Shown one piece after another: positions 1 through 8,852 of a stretch of DNA of 64,000 bases. The notes under the pieces are model-generated. The model was not told the DNA's origin and searched no databases. It saw only the letters and a program-made list of their open reading frames with translations. The stretch comes from Massilia sp. Mn16-1_5 (GTDB taxonomy: Bacteria > Pseudomonadota > Gammaproteobacteria > Burkholderiales > Burkholderiaceae_D): NCBI RefSeq assembly GCF_004798585.1, contig NZ_PPXQ01000007.1, positions 62,001 through 126,000 of the forward strand. Reading direction: 5' to 3'. The translations under genes were made by a program, and so were the position numbers. Position 1 is the first letter of the stretch; each line of letters begins with the position of its first letter.

Positions 1-1781
1 GCGTCGTGGATGCGCTGAATCGACGATAAACGGTGCCGCAACTGCTCCTTGTGCTGACGGATCTGGGTCTCGAGCGGGACCATGATCACCTTCAGCCAGG
101 ACTCGGCTTCGGCGTTCGCGGCACGGAAGCTGCGCCGCACGCTCGAGACGATCGAGTCGAAGAAACGGTCGAGCAGGGTGCTGCGGCTGCTCATGAGCAG
201 GGTCGCGGTGCCGAACTGTTTCACATACAGCGCCTCGACGGCGTCGATCTCGTCGCGGTAGCGGCGCAGCGACAAAGGCACCGGCGGCGACAGCGTCAAA
301 CCGTGTTCGGCCGCGAAGCCGCGCAGCATGCCGTCCATCAGGCTGCCGATCTCGGCCACCTGGGCGTCGGCCGCCTCCATGCTGGCGCGGACGTTCTCGA
401 AGAAGCTGCGCACCGGCGCGCGCATGCCGGTCGCGAAGCGCGCCGCCTGCAGCGCCAGGCGCACCGTCTCGGCCTGGCGCGCCACGGCGCCCTGGTCGAG
501 GATCGAATACAGCTCGGTCGAGAGTTTAGAAAAGCGCGTGCGCGCATCCTGCAGGCGCATCAGGCCGGCGTCGAAATCCTTCCGCTCGGCCTCGATGCGG
601 CGCATCATGTGCGCCAGCACGTTCTGGTTCTTGCCGCGCAGGCTTTTCAGTTCCTGCAGCTGCTCGACCAGGCCGCGTCCGCGCGCGGCCAGCACGCTGG
701 CCTGGGCGCCGGACAGGGCCGCCAGGTCCTCGCGCAGGGCCTTGCCGAGGATCGCCTTCTTTTGCGGGATCAGGCCATGCAGCAGGGCCGCTTCCAGGTC
801 TCCCAGGCGGCTGCGCTCGAACAGATCCATGTCGCCCTGGATGCGTCCGACCAGGGCTTTTTGCGCCGAGACCGGATACACCTGTTCGGCATTCAAGCCC
901 AGCTGCTGCGCCACGCTCGCCTGCTGGCGCGCGATCTCGGCTTCGTTCTGGGCCTCGCTGCGCAGCGGGTCCCACATCGCATCGATCTTGTTGAGGACCA
1001 CGATGCGGCCCGGCCCGGCGCCGATATGGGTGCGCCAGACCTCGATGTCGCTGCGCGTGACGCCGGTTTCGGCGGCCAGCACGAACAGCACCGCATGCGC
1101 GTTCGGGATCAGGTTCAGGGTCAGTTCCGGTTCGGTGCCGATCGCGTTCAGGCCCGGCGTGTCGAGGATCACCAGGCCTTGCTTCAAGAGCGGATGCGGC
1201 AGGTTGATGATGGCGTGTCTCCACTGCGAGATCTCGACCAGGCCATCCGCTCCGAGGGCGTCCGCCAGCTCGGAATTTTCCGGATCGTACAGGCCGTAGC
1301 GCTGCGCTTCCTCGGGAGAGACGCGGCGCGTCATGCTGACCTGGCGGAAGCTTTCCGTCATCCGGTCCGGGGCGTCCAGGTCGAGCGGCAGCACGGTCCA
1401 GGCCGAAGCGTCCTCGCGGTAATCGCTGGTCGACAGTTGGCGTGCGCGGGTTTCGATCGGCAGCAGGCGGATGCAGGGTTCCCAGGCGCCGTCCCACAGC
1501 AGTTCAGTCGGGCACATGGTGGTGCGGCCGGCAGCCGAGGGCAGGATGCGCTGGCCGTAGTCGGCGAAGAAGATCGCGTTGATCAGCTCGGATTTACCGC
1601 GCGAGAATTCGGCGACGAAGGCGACCGACAGGCGGTCGTCGCGCACGCGCGCCGCAGCCTGGGCCACGCGTTGGGTCGTGGCCGCGTCCGAGACGTCGAA
1701 GCTGGAGAGTGCCGCGCGGTATTCGTCCAGCGCCGCTGCGATCGAGACGCGCCAAGCGCCGTATTCCTGGATGTCGTGCAT
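1..1781 (-). CDS. Dynamin-family GTPase, 3' end outside the window
   Basis: The protein reads from an ATG at 1781 to the window edge (593 codons visible, no stop). The N-terminal third holds a GTPase domain with the P-loop EFSRGKSELINA, typical of bacterial dynamin-like proteins, then the G3 motif LDTPGLNAIG and the G4-like LNKIDAMWD. The rest is helical, Arg/Glu/Ala-rich, as expected for a dynamin stalk. Bacterial dynamins remodel or protect membranes, but the substrate here is unknown. The gene starts 26 bases after mutM on the same strand, so the two are probably co-transcribed. A long open frame on the opposite strand across this region is a GC-rich shadow. The family call is firm; the cellular role is not. 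Confidence 0.87.
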   Translation of the reverse strand, partial: MHDIQEYGAWRVSIAAALDEYRAALSSFDVSDAATTQRVAQAAARVRDDRLSVAFVAEFSRGKSELINAIFFADYGQRILPSAAGRTTMCPTELLWDGAWEPCIRLLPIETRARQLSTSDYREDASAWTVLPLDLDAPDRMTESFRQVSMTRRVSPEEAQRYGLYDPENSELADALGADGLVEISQWRHAIINLPHPLLKQGLVILDTPGLNAIGTEPELTLNLIPNAHAVLFVLAAETGVTRSDIEVWRTHIGAGPGRIVVLNKIDAMWDPLRSEAQNEAEIARQQASVAQQLGLNAEQVYPVSAQKALVGRIQGDMDLFERSRLGDLEAALLHGLIPQKKAILGKALREDLAALSGAQASVLAARGRGLVEQLQELKSLRGKNQNVLAHMMRRIEAERKDFDAGLMRLQDARTRFSKLSTELYSILDQGAVARQAETVRLALQAARFATGMRAPVRSFFENVRASMEAADAQVAEIGSLMDGMLRGFAAEHGLTLSPPVPLSLRRYRDEIDAVEALYVKQFGTATLLMSSRSTLLDRFFDSIVSSVRRSFRAANAEAESWLKVIMVPLETQIRQHKEQLRHRLSSIQRIHD

Positions 1782-1807
1782 GAGGTTCTACCTGCTTTGG
1801 ATTTCGC

Positions 1808-2641
1808 CTAGCGTTGGCAGGTAGCGCAGTAAAAGGTCGACCGCTGCCCCTGTTTAATCTGGCGCACCGGCGCGCCACAGTTTCTGCAAGGCACTCCTGC
1901 ACGATCATAGACGAAATATGTCTGCTGGAAATAGCCAGATTGACCATTCACGGCAATAAAGTCTTTCAGGGTGCTGCCGCCCTGCACGATGGCGGCGGCC
2001 AGGATGTCGCGGATCGCCGCCGCCAGCTTGTCGTAACGCGCCCGGCTGATGCGCGATGCGGGCGTCTTCGGACTGATGCCGGCCCGGAATAAACTCTCGC
2101 AGGCGTAGATGTTCCCGACCCCGACCACGATGTCTCCGGCCAGCAACACCTGCTTGATCGGCGCGCTGCGCTTTCTTGTTTCCTTGTGCAGCAACTCAGC
2201 AGAAAACTTGTCTTCCAGCGGTTCGACGCCGAGGCCGCGCAGCAGGATGTGCTGCTCGATGTCGCCGTCGTCGTGGGCATGCCAGAGCACGGCGCCGAAG
2301 CGGCGCGGGTCGTGCAGGCGCAGTACGTGGAGCTGGTCGCCATCACGCACGACCAGGTCGAAGTGGTCATGCTTCTTGATTTCAACACCAGGCGGCAGCA
2401 CGCGCAGGTGTCCGGACATGCCGAGGTGCACGATCAGGATGCCGCTGTCGAAGCCGATTAATAAGTATTTGCCGCGCCGGCCGACGCTGGTGATGCGCTG
2501 GCCGACCAGGCTTTCCGTCAGGTGGGCCGGGAAGGGCCAGCGCAAGCCTTCACGCCGGAACACGACCTGCTCGACGACACGGCCTTCGAGGTGGGGCGCG
2601 ACACCGCGCCGGGTCACTTCTACTTCGGGGAGTTCAGGCAT
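1808..2641 (-). CDS. mutM: Formamidopyrimidine-DNA glycosylase (Fpg/MutM)
   Basis: This is a base-excision repair glycosylase/AP lyase that removes 8-oxoguanine and formamidopyrimidines. The start is fixed by the family N-terminus [13 protein letters not shown], where Pro2 becomes the catalytic amine after Met removal; the frame stays open 29 codons upstream but that part matches nothing in the family. The C-terminus carries the zinc finger with Cys252, Cys255, Cys272 and Cys275 and ends almost immediately after it. At 277 residues it has the usual length. It is divergent from the TPR lipoprotein gene and precedes the dynamin gene by 26 bases on the same strand. Confidence 0.97.
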   Translation of the reverse strand: MPELPEVEVTRRGVAPHLEGRVVEQVVFRREGLRWPFPAHLTESLVGQRITSVGRRGKYLLIGFDSGILIVHLGMSGHLRVLPPGVEIKKHDHFDLVVRDGDQLHVLRLHDPRRFGAVLWHAHDDGDIEQHILLRGLGVEPLEDKFSAELLHKETRKRSAPIKQVLLAGDIVVGVGNIYACESLFRAGISPKTPASRISRARYDKLAAAIRDILAAAIVQGGSTLKDFIAVNGQSGYFQQTYFVYDRAGVPCRNCGAPVRQIKQGQRSTFYCATCQR

Positions 2642-2739
2642 GAAAATCTGACAAAATACGTGTAAATTCGTGTTGCGCCCGCGCACGCGCGACGGGGCTT
2701 GGGCGTAGAATCGAACATCACTCCACACATGGACTTGCC

Positions 2740-4548
2740 TTGAAAAACGCTTTCGTCATTGTAACCCTCTCCGGCTTGCTGTCGGCGTGCGCCGTGGCGC
2801 CCCGGCAGCAGCCTGTTGTGCAATCGGCGCAGCTTTCGCAAGAGCAGCAGGCCGACGTGCAGGAGAAGGCTGAACTGAAGGCCGAGCTCGAGGCGAAAGC
2901 CGAGGCGGATGCGGAACAAGCACGCCTGCCGAAGGTCGAACTGACGAGCACCTTGCTGAACCAGCTCCTGCGCGCCGAGTTCGCCTTCCGTGCCGGCGAC
3001 TGGCAGGGTCCGTATCTGACCATGCTGAGCCTGGCGCAGCAGACGCGCGATCCGCGCCTGGCGCGCCGCGCCGCCGAGATGGCGCTGGCCGCACGCCAGC
3101 CCGAGGACACCCTGGCCGCCGTGCGCCAGTGGCGCCAGCTCGACCCGCAATCGGACGAAGCGACGCAGTACTATCTGGGGATGGTCATCCTGTCCGACAA
3201 TATCTCGGACGCAGAAGAAATTTTCCGCAAGCGCCTGGAAGGTGCGCCGGCCAATGTGCGCGGCATCGTCCTGTACCAGATCCAGCAACTGCTGGCGCGC
3301 GCCAAGGACAAGGAAGCAGCCAACGCCATGCTCGAGCGTGTGGTCGGGCCTTACCGCGGCACCCTGGAAGGGCACGTGGTGCTGGCCCAGGGCGCGCTGG
3401 CGCGTGGCGACAAGGCGGCTGCAGGGCGCGAAGCACGGGCCGCTCTGGCCCTCAAACCCGATTCCGAGATCGCGGTGCTGACCCTGGCCCAGGCCGGCGA
3501 GAACGAAGCGCAGGTGAGTGAACTGCTGGCGAAGTTCGTCGCGGCCCATCCGAATGCGCGTGAAGTGCGCGCCGCCCGCGCCCGCCTGCTGGTCAACGAC
3601 AAGCAGTTCGAAGCCGCGCGCAGCGAATTCCTCCTGCTCGACAAGCAGCAGCCCGACAACGTCACGACCCTGTACGCCCTCGGCGTCCTGTCGACCCAGC
3701 TGAACGATCCCGGCAATGCGGAACGCTATTTCGCGCGCTTCGTCGACGTGCTCGGACGCAATCCCGAAGACGAGCGCGATCCCTCCAAGGCCCTGCTGAT
3801 CCTGTCGCAGCTGGCCGAGGAACGCGGCGACATCAAGGCCGCCGTCGGCTGGCTCGATAAATTGCCCGAGGGTGACGAAAAAGCCGCATTCGGCGCCCAG
3901 CTGCGCCGTGCCCAGCTGCTCGGCAAGGGCGGCGACGTGCCGGCCGCGCGGCGTCTGCTCGCCAGCCTGAAGCCAGGCGATCCTGCGGCGCAAGCCCAGG
4001 TCGCGGCGATGGAAGCGCAGGTGATGCGCGACGCCGGCCAGAACGAACAGGCCTTCACGCTGATGCAGGCGGCCACGCGCCGCTTCCCGAACAATCCCGA
4101 CCTGCTGTACGATTTCGCGCTGCTGGCCGAAAAGACCGGCCATCTCGAGGTCATGGAAAAGAGCCTGCGCGAAGTGATGCGCCTGGCGCCCGACAACCAC
4201 CACGCCTACAACGCCCTCGGCTACTCGCTGGCCGAGCGCAACGTGCGCCTGGAAGAGGCGCGCGCCCTGGTCGAAAAGGCGCTCGGCATGGCGCCGGAAG
4301 ACCCCTTCATCATGGACAGCATGGGGTGGGTCGAATACCGGCTCGGCAACCTGGACGCCGCCGAAGCCCACCTGCGCCGTGCCTACGGGCTGCGCCGCGA
4401 CCCGGAGATCGCCGTCCACCTGGGAGAGGTGCTGTGGCAGAAGGGCAAGCAGGCCGATGCACAGAAACTGTGGCGCGAAGCGCGTGCGAAAGATCCGCAC
4501 AACGACACGCTGCGCAGCACGCTGGCGCGCCTGAAGCAGTCGCTGTGA
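2740..4548 (+). CDS. TPR-repeat outer-membrane lipoprotein
   Basis: A 602-residue protein with a TTG start. A lipoprotein signal peptide ends in the lipobox LSAC with Cys17. Residues about 28-62 are a Glu/Lys/Ala/Gln-rich, probably coiled-coil stretch, and the rest is an array of TPR helices, clearest near the C-terminus (for example the segments around [14 protein letters not shown] and [16 protein letters not shown]). TPR proteins just upstream of lolB and ispE are common in Betaproteobacteria. The function is presumably scaffolding at the outer membrane, but no specific partner can be named. A possible promoter -10, TAGAAT, lies at 2706-2711. An ATG at 2729 opens a four-codon frame (MDLP) whose TGA stop overlaps the TTG start. 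Confidence 0.9.
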   Translation: MKNAFVIVTLSGLLSACAVAPRQQPVVQSAQLSQEQQADVQEKAELKAELEAKAEADAEQARLPKVELTSTLLNQLLRAEFAFRAGDWQGPYLTMLSLAQQTRDPRLARRAAEMALAARQPEDTLAAVRQWRQLDPQSDEATQYYLGMVILSDNISDAEEIFRKRLEGAPANVRGIVLYQIQQLLARAKDKEAANAMLERVVGPYRGTLEGHVVLAQGALARGDKAAAGREARAALALKPDSEIAVLTLAQAGENEAQVSELLAKFVAAHPNAREVRAARARLLVNDKQFEAARSEFLLLDKQQPDNVTTLYALGVLSTQLNDPGNAERYFARFVDVLGRNPEDERDPSKALLILSQLAEERGDIKAAVGWLDKLPEGDEKAAFGAQLRRAQLLGKGGDVPAARRLLASLKPGDPAAQAQVAAMEAQVMRDAGQNEQAFTLMQAATRRFPNNPDLLYDFALLAEKTGHLEVMEKSLREVMRLAPDNHHAYNALGYSLAERNVRLEEARALVEKALGMAPEDPFIMDSMGWVEYRLGNLDAAEAHLRRAYGLRRDPEIAVHLGEVLWQKGKQADAQKLWREARAKDPHNDTLRSTLARLKQSL

Positions 4549-4566
4549 AATAATGGCGGAATTGCA

Positions 4567-4586
4567 CGGCGGGCAAATGCCCGCCG
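4567..4586 (+). terminator. Hairpin between the TPR gene and lolB
   Basis: Perfect 8-bp stem CGGCGGGC / GCCCGCCG with an AAAT loop, 18 bases after the TPR stop codon. The following bases (gctcctcttta) are not a true U-tract, so it may be a weak terminator or an RNA-processing or stability hairpin inside the TPR-lolB-ispE unit. Confidence 0.4.
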
Positions 4587-4610
4587 CTCCTCTTTATTCC
4601 TGACCGACCA

Positions 4611-5231
4611 ATGCCGCTCAATTGCCCCATTAATCGCCGTCTTTCCCTCTTCGTCCTTGCCGCCGCGCTCGCCGGCTGCGCCACCACTTCCACGCAATCG
4701 ACAGGCAGCACGCCCGCCGCCGCCGTCGCTCCTTACCAGGAAACCATCGAGCTGACCGGCCGCCTGCAGGTGACTTACCAGAAGGATGGCCAGCCCGGTT
4801 CGACCAATGGCGGCTTCGAGTGGTCGCAGCGTCCCGGCCAGATCGACGTGGCCTTCCTCAATCCACTGAAGCAGACGGTTGCCACGATCAGCGTCACGCC
4901 GCAGCAGGCGACCTTTACCGAAGCCGGCCGCCCGCCGCGTACCGCCCAGGACATCGATACCCTGAGCGCGCAGGCGCTGGGCTGGTCGCTGCCGGTCTCC
5001 GGCCTGCGCGACTGGCTGCAGGGCTATGCGACCTCCGCCGACGGCAAGCGTTTTATTGCTTCCCCAAGCAACAACAGCGTCTATACCAAGGATGGCTGGC
5101 GCCTGCGTTTCGTGTCCTGGCAGGCCGGCGCGAACGGCACGCAAATGCCGCGTAACATCATGGCCGAACGCAATGCCGGCGCCAACGGCGGCGACCTCGC
5201 CATCCAGATCATCCTCGACCCGGCAGCATGA
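4611..5231 (+). CDS. lolB: Outer-membrane lipoprotein insertion factor LolB
   Basis: LolB accepts lipoproteins from periplasmic LolA and inserts them into the outer membrane. The 206-residue product has a lipoprotein signal peptide ending in LAGC (Cys23), then a beta-rich domain with LolB-like features (LTGRLQVTYQ, GGFEWSQRPGQIDVAFLNPL, LGWSLPVSGLRDWLQG). Its last codon overlaps the start of ispE (ATGA), the usual lolB-ispE linkage in Betaproteobacteria. The ATG at 4611 was chosen because it places the signal peptide at the N-terminus. Confidence 0.93.
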   Translation: MPLNCPINRRLSLFVLAAALAGCATTSTQSTGSTPAAAVAPYQETIELTGRLQVTYQKDGQPGSTNGGFEWSQRPGQIDVAFLNPLKQTVATISVTPQQATFTEAGRPPRTAQDIDTLSAQALGWSLPVSGLRDWLQGYATSADGKRFIASPSNNSVYTKDGWRLRFVSWQAGANGTQMPRNIMAERNAGANGGDLAIQIILDPAA

Positions 5232-6115
5232 ATACGCGTTCGCTGCACGATTGCCCGGCCCCGGCCAAGCTGAACCTGTTCCTGCACGTCGTCGGCCGCC
5301 GCGCCGACGGCTATCACTTGCTGCAAAGCGTCTTTCAACTGATCGACCGCGGCGACACGCTGCATTTCGACCTGCGCGACGATGGCCGCATCGTCCGTAC
5401 GAACGATGTGCCCGGCGTGCCGGAAGAATCGGATCTGATCGTGCGCGCATTGCGCCGTCTGGCGGATGCTTCCCAGGAGCGTCACGGCCGCGCCGTGCCC
5501 GGGATTGATGTCGCGATCAATAAAATCCTGCCGATGGGCGGCGGGCTCGGCGGCGGCTCTTCGGATGCGGCTACCGCGCTGATGGCGGCAAATTACCTGT
5601 GGCAGGGCGGTTTCAGCGACGTGGAGCTGATGGCGATCGGCTTGCCGCTGGGCGCCGACATTCCCTTCTTTATCTATGGCCGCACGGCCTTCGTCGAGGG
5701 AGTAGGGGAGGCGATGCAGCCTGTGGAGGGGCCGGATTGCTGGTATGTCGTGATCGAGCCGGGCGTCTCGGTACCGACCCCTGCAATTTTTACCGCCGAG
5801 GATTTGACGCGCGATACGAAGCCCGTTAGAATAGCGGACTTTCCTGAAGCGAACTTGTTAAGTGCGTTTGGGAAAAATGATTTGCAAGCAGTGGCGTCCC
5901 GTTTGTTTCTGCCGGTAGCAGAGGCGATTGAATGGCTGGGGCAATACGGTGCAGCAAGGATGACTGGTTCGGGTGCTTGTGTGTTTTGCGCGCTACCCGG
6001 CGAGGATGAAGCGGATCAGGTGGTGGGGCAGGTTCCCGGTCACTGGAAAGCGTGGAAAGCCCGGTCCTTGAGGCAACATCCGCTGAAATCGCTCTTGCAA
6101 AACAATGAGTTGTAG
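5228..6115 (+). CDS. ispE: 4-(cytidine 5'-diphospho)-2-C-methyl-D-erythritol kinase
   Basis: IspE phosphorylates CDP-methylerythritol in the MEP isoprenoid pathway; it is cytosolic and ATP-dependent. The N-terminus CPAPAKLNLFLHVVGRRADGYH is an IspE hallmark, and the GHMP-kinase glycine loop PMGGGLGGGSSDAA spans residues 102-115. The C-terminal GHMP motif MTGSGACVFCAL is also present. At 295 residues it is of standard length. The start ATG overlaps the lolB stop by four bases, suggesting translational coupling. tRNA-Gln and prs follow on the same strand, the common betaproteobacterial arrangement. Confidence 0.97.
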   Translation: MNTRSLHDCPAPAKLNLFLHVVGRRADGYHLLQSVFQLIDRGDTLHFDLRDDGRIVRTNDVPGVPEESDLIVRALRRLADASQERHGRAVPGIDVAINKILPMGGGLGGGSSDAATALMAANYLWQGGFSDVELMAIGLPLGADIPFFIYGRTAFVEGVGEAMQPVEGPDCWYVVIEPGVSVPTPAIFTAEDLTRDTKPVRIADFPEANLLSAFGKNDLQAVASRLFLPVAEAIEWLGQYGAARMTGSGACVFCALPGEDEADQVVGQVPGHWKAWKARSLRQHPLKSLLQNNEL

Positions 6116-6140
6116 AATAAAATTTTGCCTGTTGCAGGAT

Positions 6141-6168
6141 TTGACGAGTAGTCGTTAAGTGATGCAAT
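6141..6168 (+). promoter_or_regulatory. Sigma-70-type promoter for tRNA-Gln
   Basis: TTGACG (6141-6146) and TGCAAT (6163-6168) are separated by 16 bases and lie just after the ispE stop, placing initiation about 10 bases before the tRNA 5' end. The match to consensus is 5/6 and 4/6. It was read by eye only. Confidence 0.5.
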
Positions 6169-6184
6169 AAGCTGTAAGTTGCGT

Positions 6185-6261
6185 AGGGGAATCGCCAAGC
6201 TGGTTAAGGCACCGGATTTTGATTCCGGCATACCAAGGTTCGAATCCTTGTTCCCCTGCCA
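6185..6261 (+). tRNA. tRNA-Gln (anticodon UUG)
   Basis: A full cloverleaf can be drawn. The acceptor AGGGGAA pairs with TTCCCCT. The D-arm begins GCCA; the anticodon stem CCGGA/TCCGG closes the loop TTTTGAT with anticodon TTG at positions 34-36. The T-arm CAAGG/CCTTG holds TTCGAAT. The discriminator is G, and the CCA end is encoded. The anticodon reads CAA and, by wobble, CAG. It sits between ispE and prs, as often in Betaproteobacteria. Confidence 0.97.
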
Positions 6262-6403
6262 TTCATTTTATCCGGGCTGTCGATACGAATGTGTCCAGCG
6301 GATGAATCGGGTAAGTTGCTCAGCCAGCTGCCCTGACGCTAATCAGCCGGTATATCCGGCTGATTGTTTTTCAAAGTATCATCGCTCTTCTCTCGGGACT
6401 CCC

Positions 6404-7354
6404 ATGGCTTACGAAAACCTGATGGTTTTTACCGGCAACGCTAATCCGGCACTAGCAGAAGGGGTCGCAAAAAGCCTCGGTATTCCTCTCGGCAAGGCAG
6501 TCGTCTCGAAGTTCTCGGACGGCGAAGTCATGGTCGAAATCAACGAGAACGTGCGCGGCAAGGATGTCTTCGTCCTGCAGTCGACCTGCGCACCGACCAA
6601 CGACAGCCTGATGGAAATCATGCTGATGGTCGACGCGCTCAAGCGCGCATCGGCCGGCCGCATCACCGCCGCCATTCCCTATTTCGGTTACGCCCGCCAG
6701 GACCGCCGCCCACGCTCGGCGCGTGTCGCGATCTCGGCCAAGGTCGTTGCCAACATGCTCGAAGAAGCCGGCGTCGAGCGCGTCCTGATCATGGACCTGC
6801 ACGCCGACCAGATCCAGGGCTTCTTCGACATCCCGGTCGATAACATCTACGCTTCCCCGATCCTGCTGGGCGACCTTCAGAAGCAGAAGTACGACGACCT
6901 GCTGGTCGTCTCGCCTGACGTCGGCGGCGTGGTGCGTGCCCGTGCGCTGGCCAAGCGCCTCGGCTGCGACCTGGCGATCATCGACAAGCGTCGCCCGAAG
7001 GCGAACGTGTCGGAAGTCATGAACATCATCGGCGAAGTCGAAGGCCGCAACTGCGTCATCATGGACGACATGGTTGACACCGCCGGCACGCTGACCAAAG
7101 CTGCCGAAGTGCTCAAGGAGCGCGGCGCCAAGAAAGTCGTTGCGTATTGCACCCACCCGGTTCTGTCGGGCCCGGCAATCGAGCGTATCTCGAACTCGCC
7201 GCTGGACGAACTGGTCGTCACCGACACGATTCCGCTGTCGGCCGCCGGTGCCGCCTGCCCGAAGATCCGCCAGCTGACCTGTGCTCCGCTGCTGGCCGAA
7301 ACCTTCAAGCGTATCGTCAAGGGCGACTCGGTCATGTCGCTGTTCGTCGACTAA
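6404..7354 (+). CDS. prs: Ribose-phosphate pyrophosphokinase (PRPP synthase)
   Basis: Prs makes PRPP from ribose-5-phosphate and ATP for nucleotide, His, Trp and NAD synthesis. The 316-residue protein has the standard length and motifs: [21 protein letters not shown], the catalytic flexible-loop region [16 protein letters not shown], the metal-site segment [12 protein letters not shown], and the PRPP-binding loop [11 protein letters not shown]. The ATG at 6404 ([18 protein letters not shown]) gives the normal family N-terminus; the frame continues upstream through the tRNA and cannot be coding there. Confidence 0.98.
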   Translation: MAYENLMVFTGNANPALAEGVAKSLGIPLGKAVVSKFSDGEVMVEINENVRGKDVFVLQSTCAPTNDSLMEIMLMVDALKRASAGRITAAIPYFGYARQDRRPRSARVAISAKVVANMLEEAGVERVLIMDLHADQIQGFFDIPVDNIYASPILLGDLQKQKYDDLLVVSPDVGGVVRARALAKRLGCDLAIIDKRRPKANVSEVMNIIGEVEGRNCVIMDDMVDTAGTLTKAAEVLKERGAKKVVAYCTHPVLSGPAIERISNSPLDELVVTDTIPLSAAGAACPKIRQLTCAPLLAETFKRIVKGDSVMSLFVD

Positions 7355-7374
7355 GTTTTACCTGATTGAAGACA

Positions 7375-7405
7375 CGGCGCGCCCGGCTTTATGCCCGGCG
7401 CGCCG
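7375..7405 (+). terminator. Hairpin after prs
   Basis: Strong stem CGGCGCGCC (7375-7383) / GGCGCGCCG (7397-7405) with a partly paired interior. It is followed by ttgtactgtagattttc, a poor U-tract. It probably attenuates transcription between prs and rplY. Confidence 0.55.
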
Positions 7406-7534
7406 TTGTACTGTAGATTTTCTTGAGCGCGTCGTCAGCGCTCAGCCTAGCCAGCCCCTGGTCGCGGGGGCGGGCACAACCGGGAAATCGGGCGGGAACA
7501 TCCTGCATGCGATCCCACACTTATGGAGTTTCAC

Positions 7535-8128
7535 ATGAAAGTAGTTGCATTTAACCGCACCCTGCAGGGCACCGGAGCGAGCCGCCGCCTGCGCAAGGCT
7601 GGCCAGACCCCAGGCATCATCTACGGCGGCGCCGCTGCCCCGCAACTGATCGCCCTGGACGGCAACGCCCTGTTCCACGCGCTCAAGAAAGAAGCTTTCC
7701 ACGGTTCCGTGCTGGACCTCGAAATCGAAGGCCAGACCCAGCAAGTCCTGCTGCGCGACTTCCAGATGCACGCATACAAGCAACTGGTCCTGCACGCTGA
7801 CTTCCAGCGCGTCGACGCTTCGCAGCCGATCCACACCAAGGTCACCCTGCACTTCGTCAACGCCGAGACCTCGCCAGCCGTCAAGCTGAACAGCGCCGTC
7901 ATCTCGCACGTGCTGAACGAACTGGACGTGACCTGCCTGCCAGGCCAACTGCCTGAGTTCATCGAAGTCGACCTGGGCAAGCTGGAAGCCGGCCAGTCGA
8001 TCCACGTGAACGACCTGCAACTGCCAGCCGGCGTGACCGCTGTGACCCACGGCCAGAACCTGACCATCGTCACCTCGTCAATCCCGCGCGGTGCCGTGTC
8101 GGCCGAAGCCGAAGAAGAGAAGAAGTAA
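7535..8128 (+). CDS. rplY: 50S ribosomal protein L25/general stress protein Ctc
   Basis: Binds 5S rRNA in the central protuberance of the 50S subunit. The 197-residue product is the long (Ctc/TL5) form: an N-terminal L25 domain ([26 protein letters not shown]-like TPGIIYGG) plus a C-terminal beta domain and an acidic/basic tail ending EAEEEKK. An in-frame ATG occurs at 7523, but GGAG at 7526-7529 is a well-placed ribosome site for the ATG at 7535, and MKVVAFNRT fits the family N-terminus. It lies between prs and pth as usual. Confidence 0.95.
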   Translation: MKVVAFNRTLQGTGASRRLRKAGQTPGIIYGGAAAPQLIALDGNALFHALKKEAFHGSVLDLEIEGQTQQVLLRDFQMHAYKQLVLHADFQRVDASQPIHTKVTLHFVNAETSPAVKLNSAVISHVLNELDVTCLPGQLPEFIEVDLGKLEAGQSIHVNDLQLPAGVTAVTHGQNLTIVTSSIPRGAVSAEAEEEKK

Positions 8129-8160
8129 TTCCACGCGGCGCAAGCCGCTTGTGGACGAGA

Positions 8161-8191
8161 CCCGCCGCGCGCATAGCCGGCGGGTTTTTTT
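8161..8191 (+). terminator. Rho-independent terminator after rplY
   Basis: Seven-bp stem CCCGCCG (8161-8167) / CGGCGGG (8178-8184), a 10-base loop, then seven T residues (8185-8191). It lies 32 bases after the rplY stop. Confidence 0.9.
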
Positions 8192-8250
8192 ATTCCCGCG
8201 TGATCATTGCCACTTGAGCGATAATCCCTTTTTTCCTGACCCGACCGCTA

Positions 8251-8835
8251 ATGTCCATCCGCCTCATCGTCGGCCTCGGCAATCCTGGCCCCGAATACGA
8301 ACAAACCCGCCACAATGCCGGCTTCTGGCTGGTCGACAACCTCGCCAACAGCCTGCCTGGCTGCCGCCTGCAGCGCGAGAGCCGTTTCAATGCGCTGGTG
8401 GCGAAAACGAACATCGCCGGCAATGAAGTCTGGCTGCTCGAGCCGCTGACCTTCATGAACCGTTCCGGCCAATCGGTCGGCGCACTGGCGCGCTTCTATA
8501 AAATCAATCCGGACGAGGTACTGGTCGTGCACGACGAACTCGACCTGATGCCGGGCGTGGCCAAGCTCAAGAAGGGCGGCTCTTCCGGCGGCCACAACGG
8601 TTTAAAAGACATCACCTCAGCCCTCGGCACCCAGGAATACTGGCGCCTGCGCCTCGGCATCGGCCACCCCCGCAGCCTGAACCTGCAGCAGGGCGTGGCC
8701 GATTTCGTCCTGCATCGCCCGCGCAAGGACGAGCAAAGCCTGATCGAGGAGTCGATCGACAAGGCCTTGCGCATCATTCCGCTCACCGTTCAAGGCAAGC
8801 TCGACACGGCGACGATGCAGCTGCACACCGCCTGA
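8251..8835 (+). CDS. pth: Peptidyl-tRNA hydrolase
   Basis: Recycles peptidyl-tRNAs that drop off ribosomes. The 194-residue protein carries the Pth signatures [19 protein letters not shown] (catalytic His21 and Asn11), FMNRSGQSV, the aspartate motif VHDELDL, and GGHNGLKDI. Length and start are standard. It follows rplY after a terminator. The next gene (PAP2) converges on it, leaving only 17 bases between stop codons and no evident terminator. Confidence 0.98.
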   Translation: MSIRLIVGLGNPGPEYEQTRHNAGFWLVDNLANSLPGCRLQRESRFNALVAKTNIAGNEVWLLEPLTFMNRSGQSVGALARFYKINPDEVLVVHDELDLMPGVAKLKKGGSSGGHNGLKDITSALGTQEYWRLRLGIGHPRSLNLQQGVADFVLHRPRKDEQSLIEESIDKALRIIPLTVQGKLDTATMQLHTA

Positions 8836-8852
8836 TCAGCGCGGCGCCTGGC

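Noticed and set aside
33..1811. Long plus-strand frame (592 codons) opposite the dynamin-like gene.
   Set aside because: No recognisable motif, biased composition, and the minus strand encodes a GTPase with intact G motifs.
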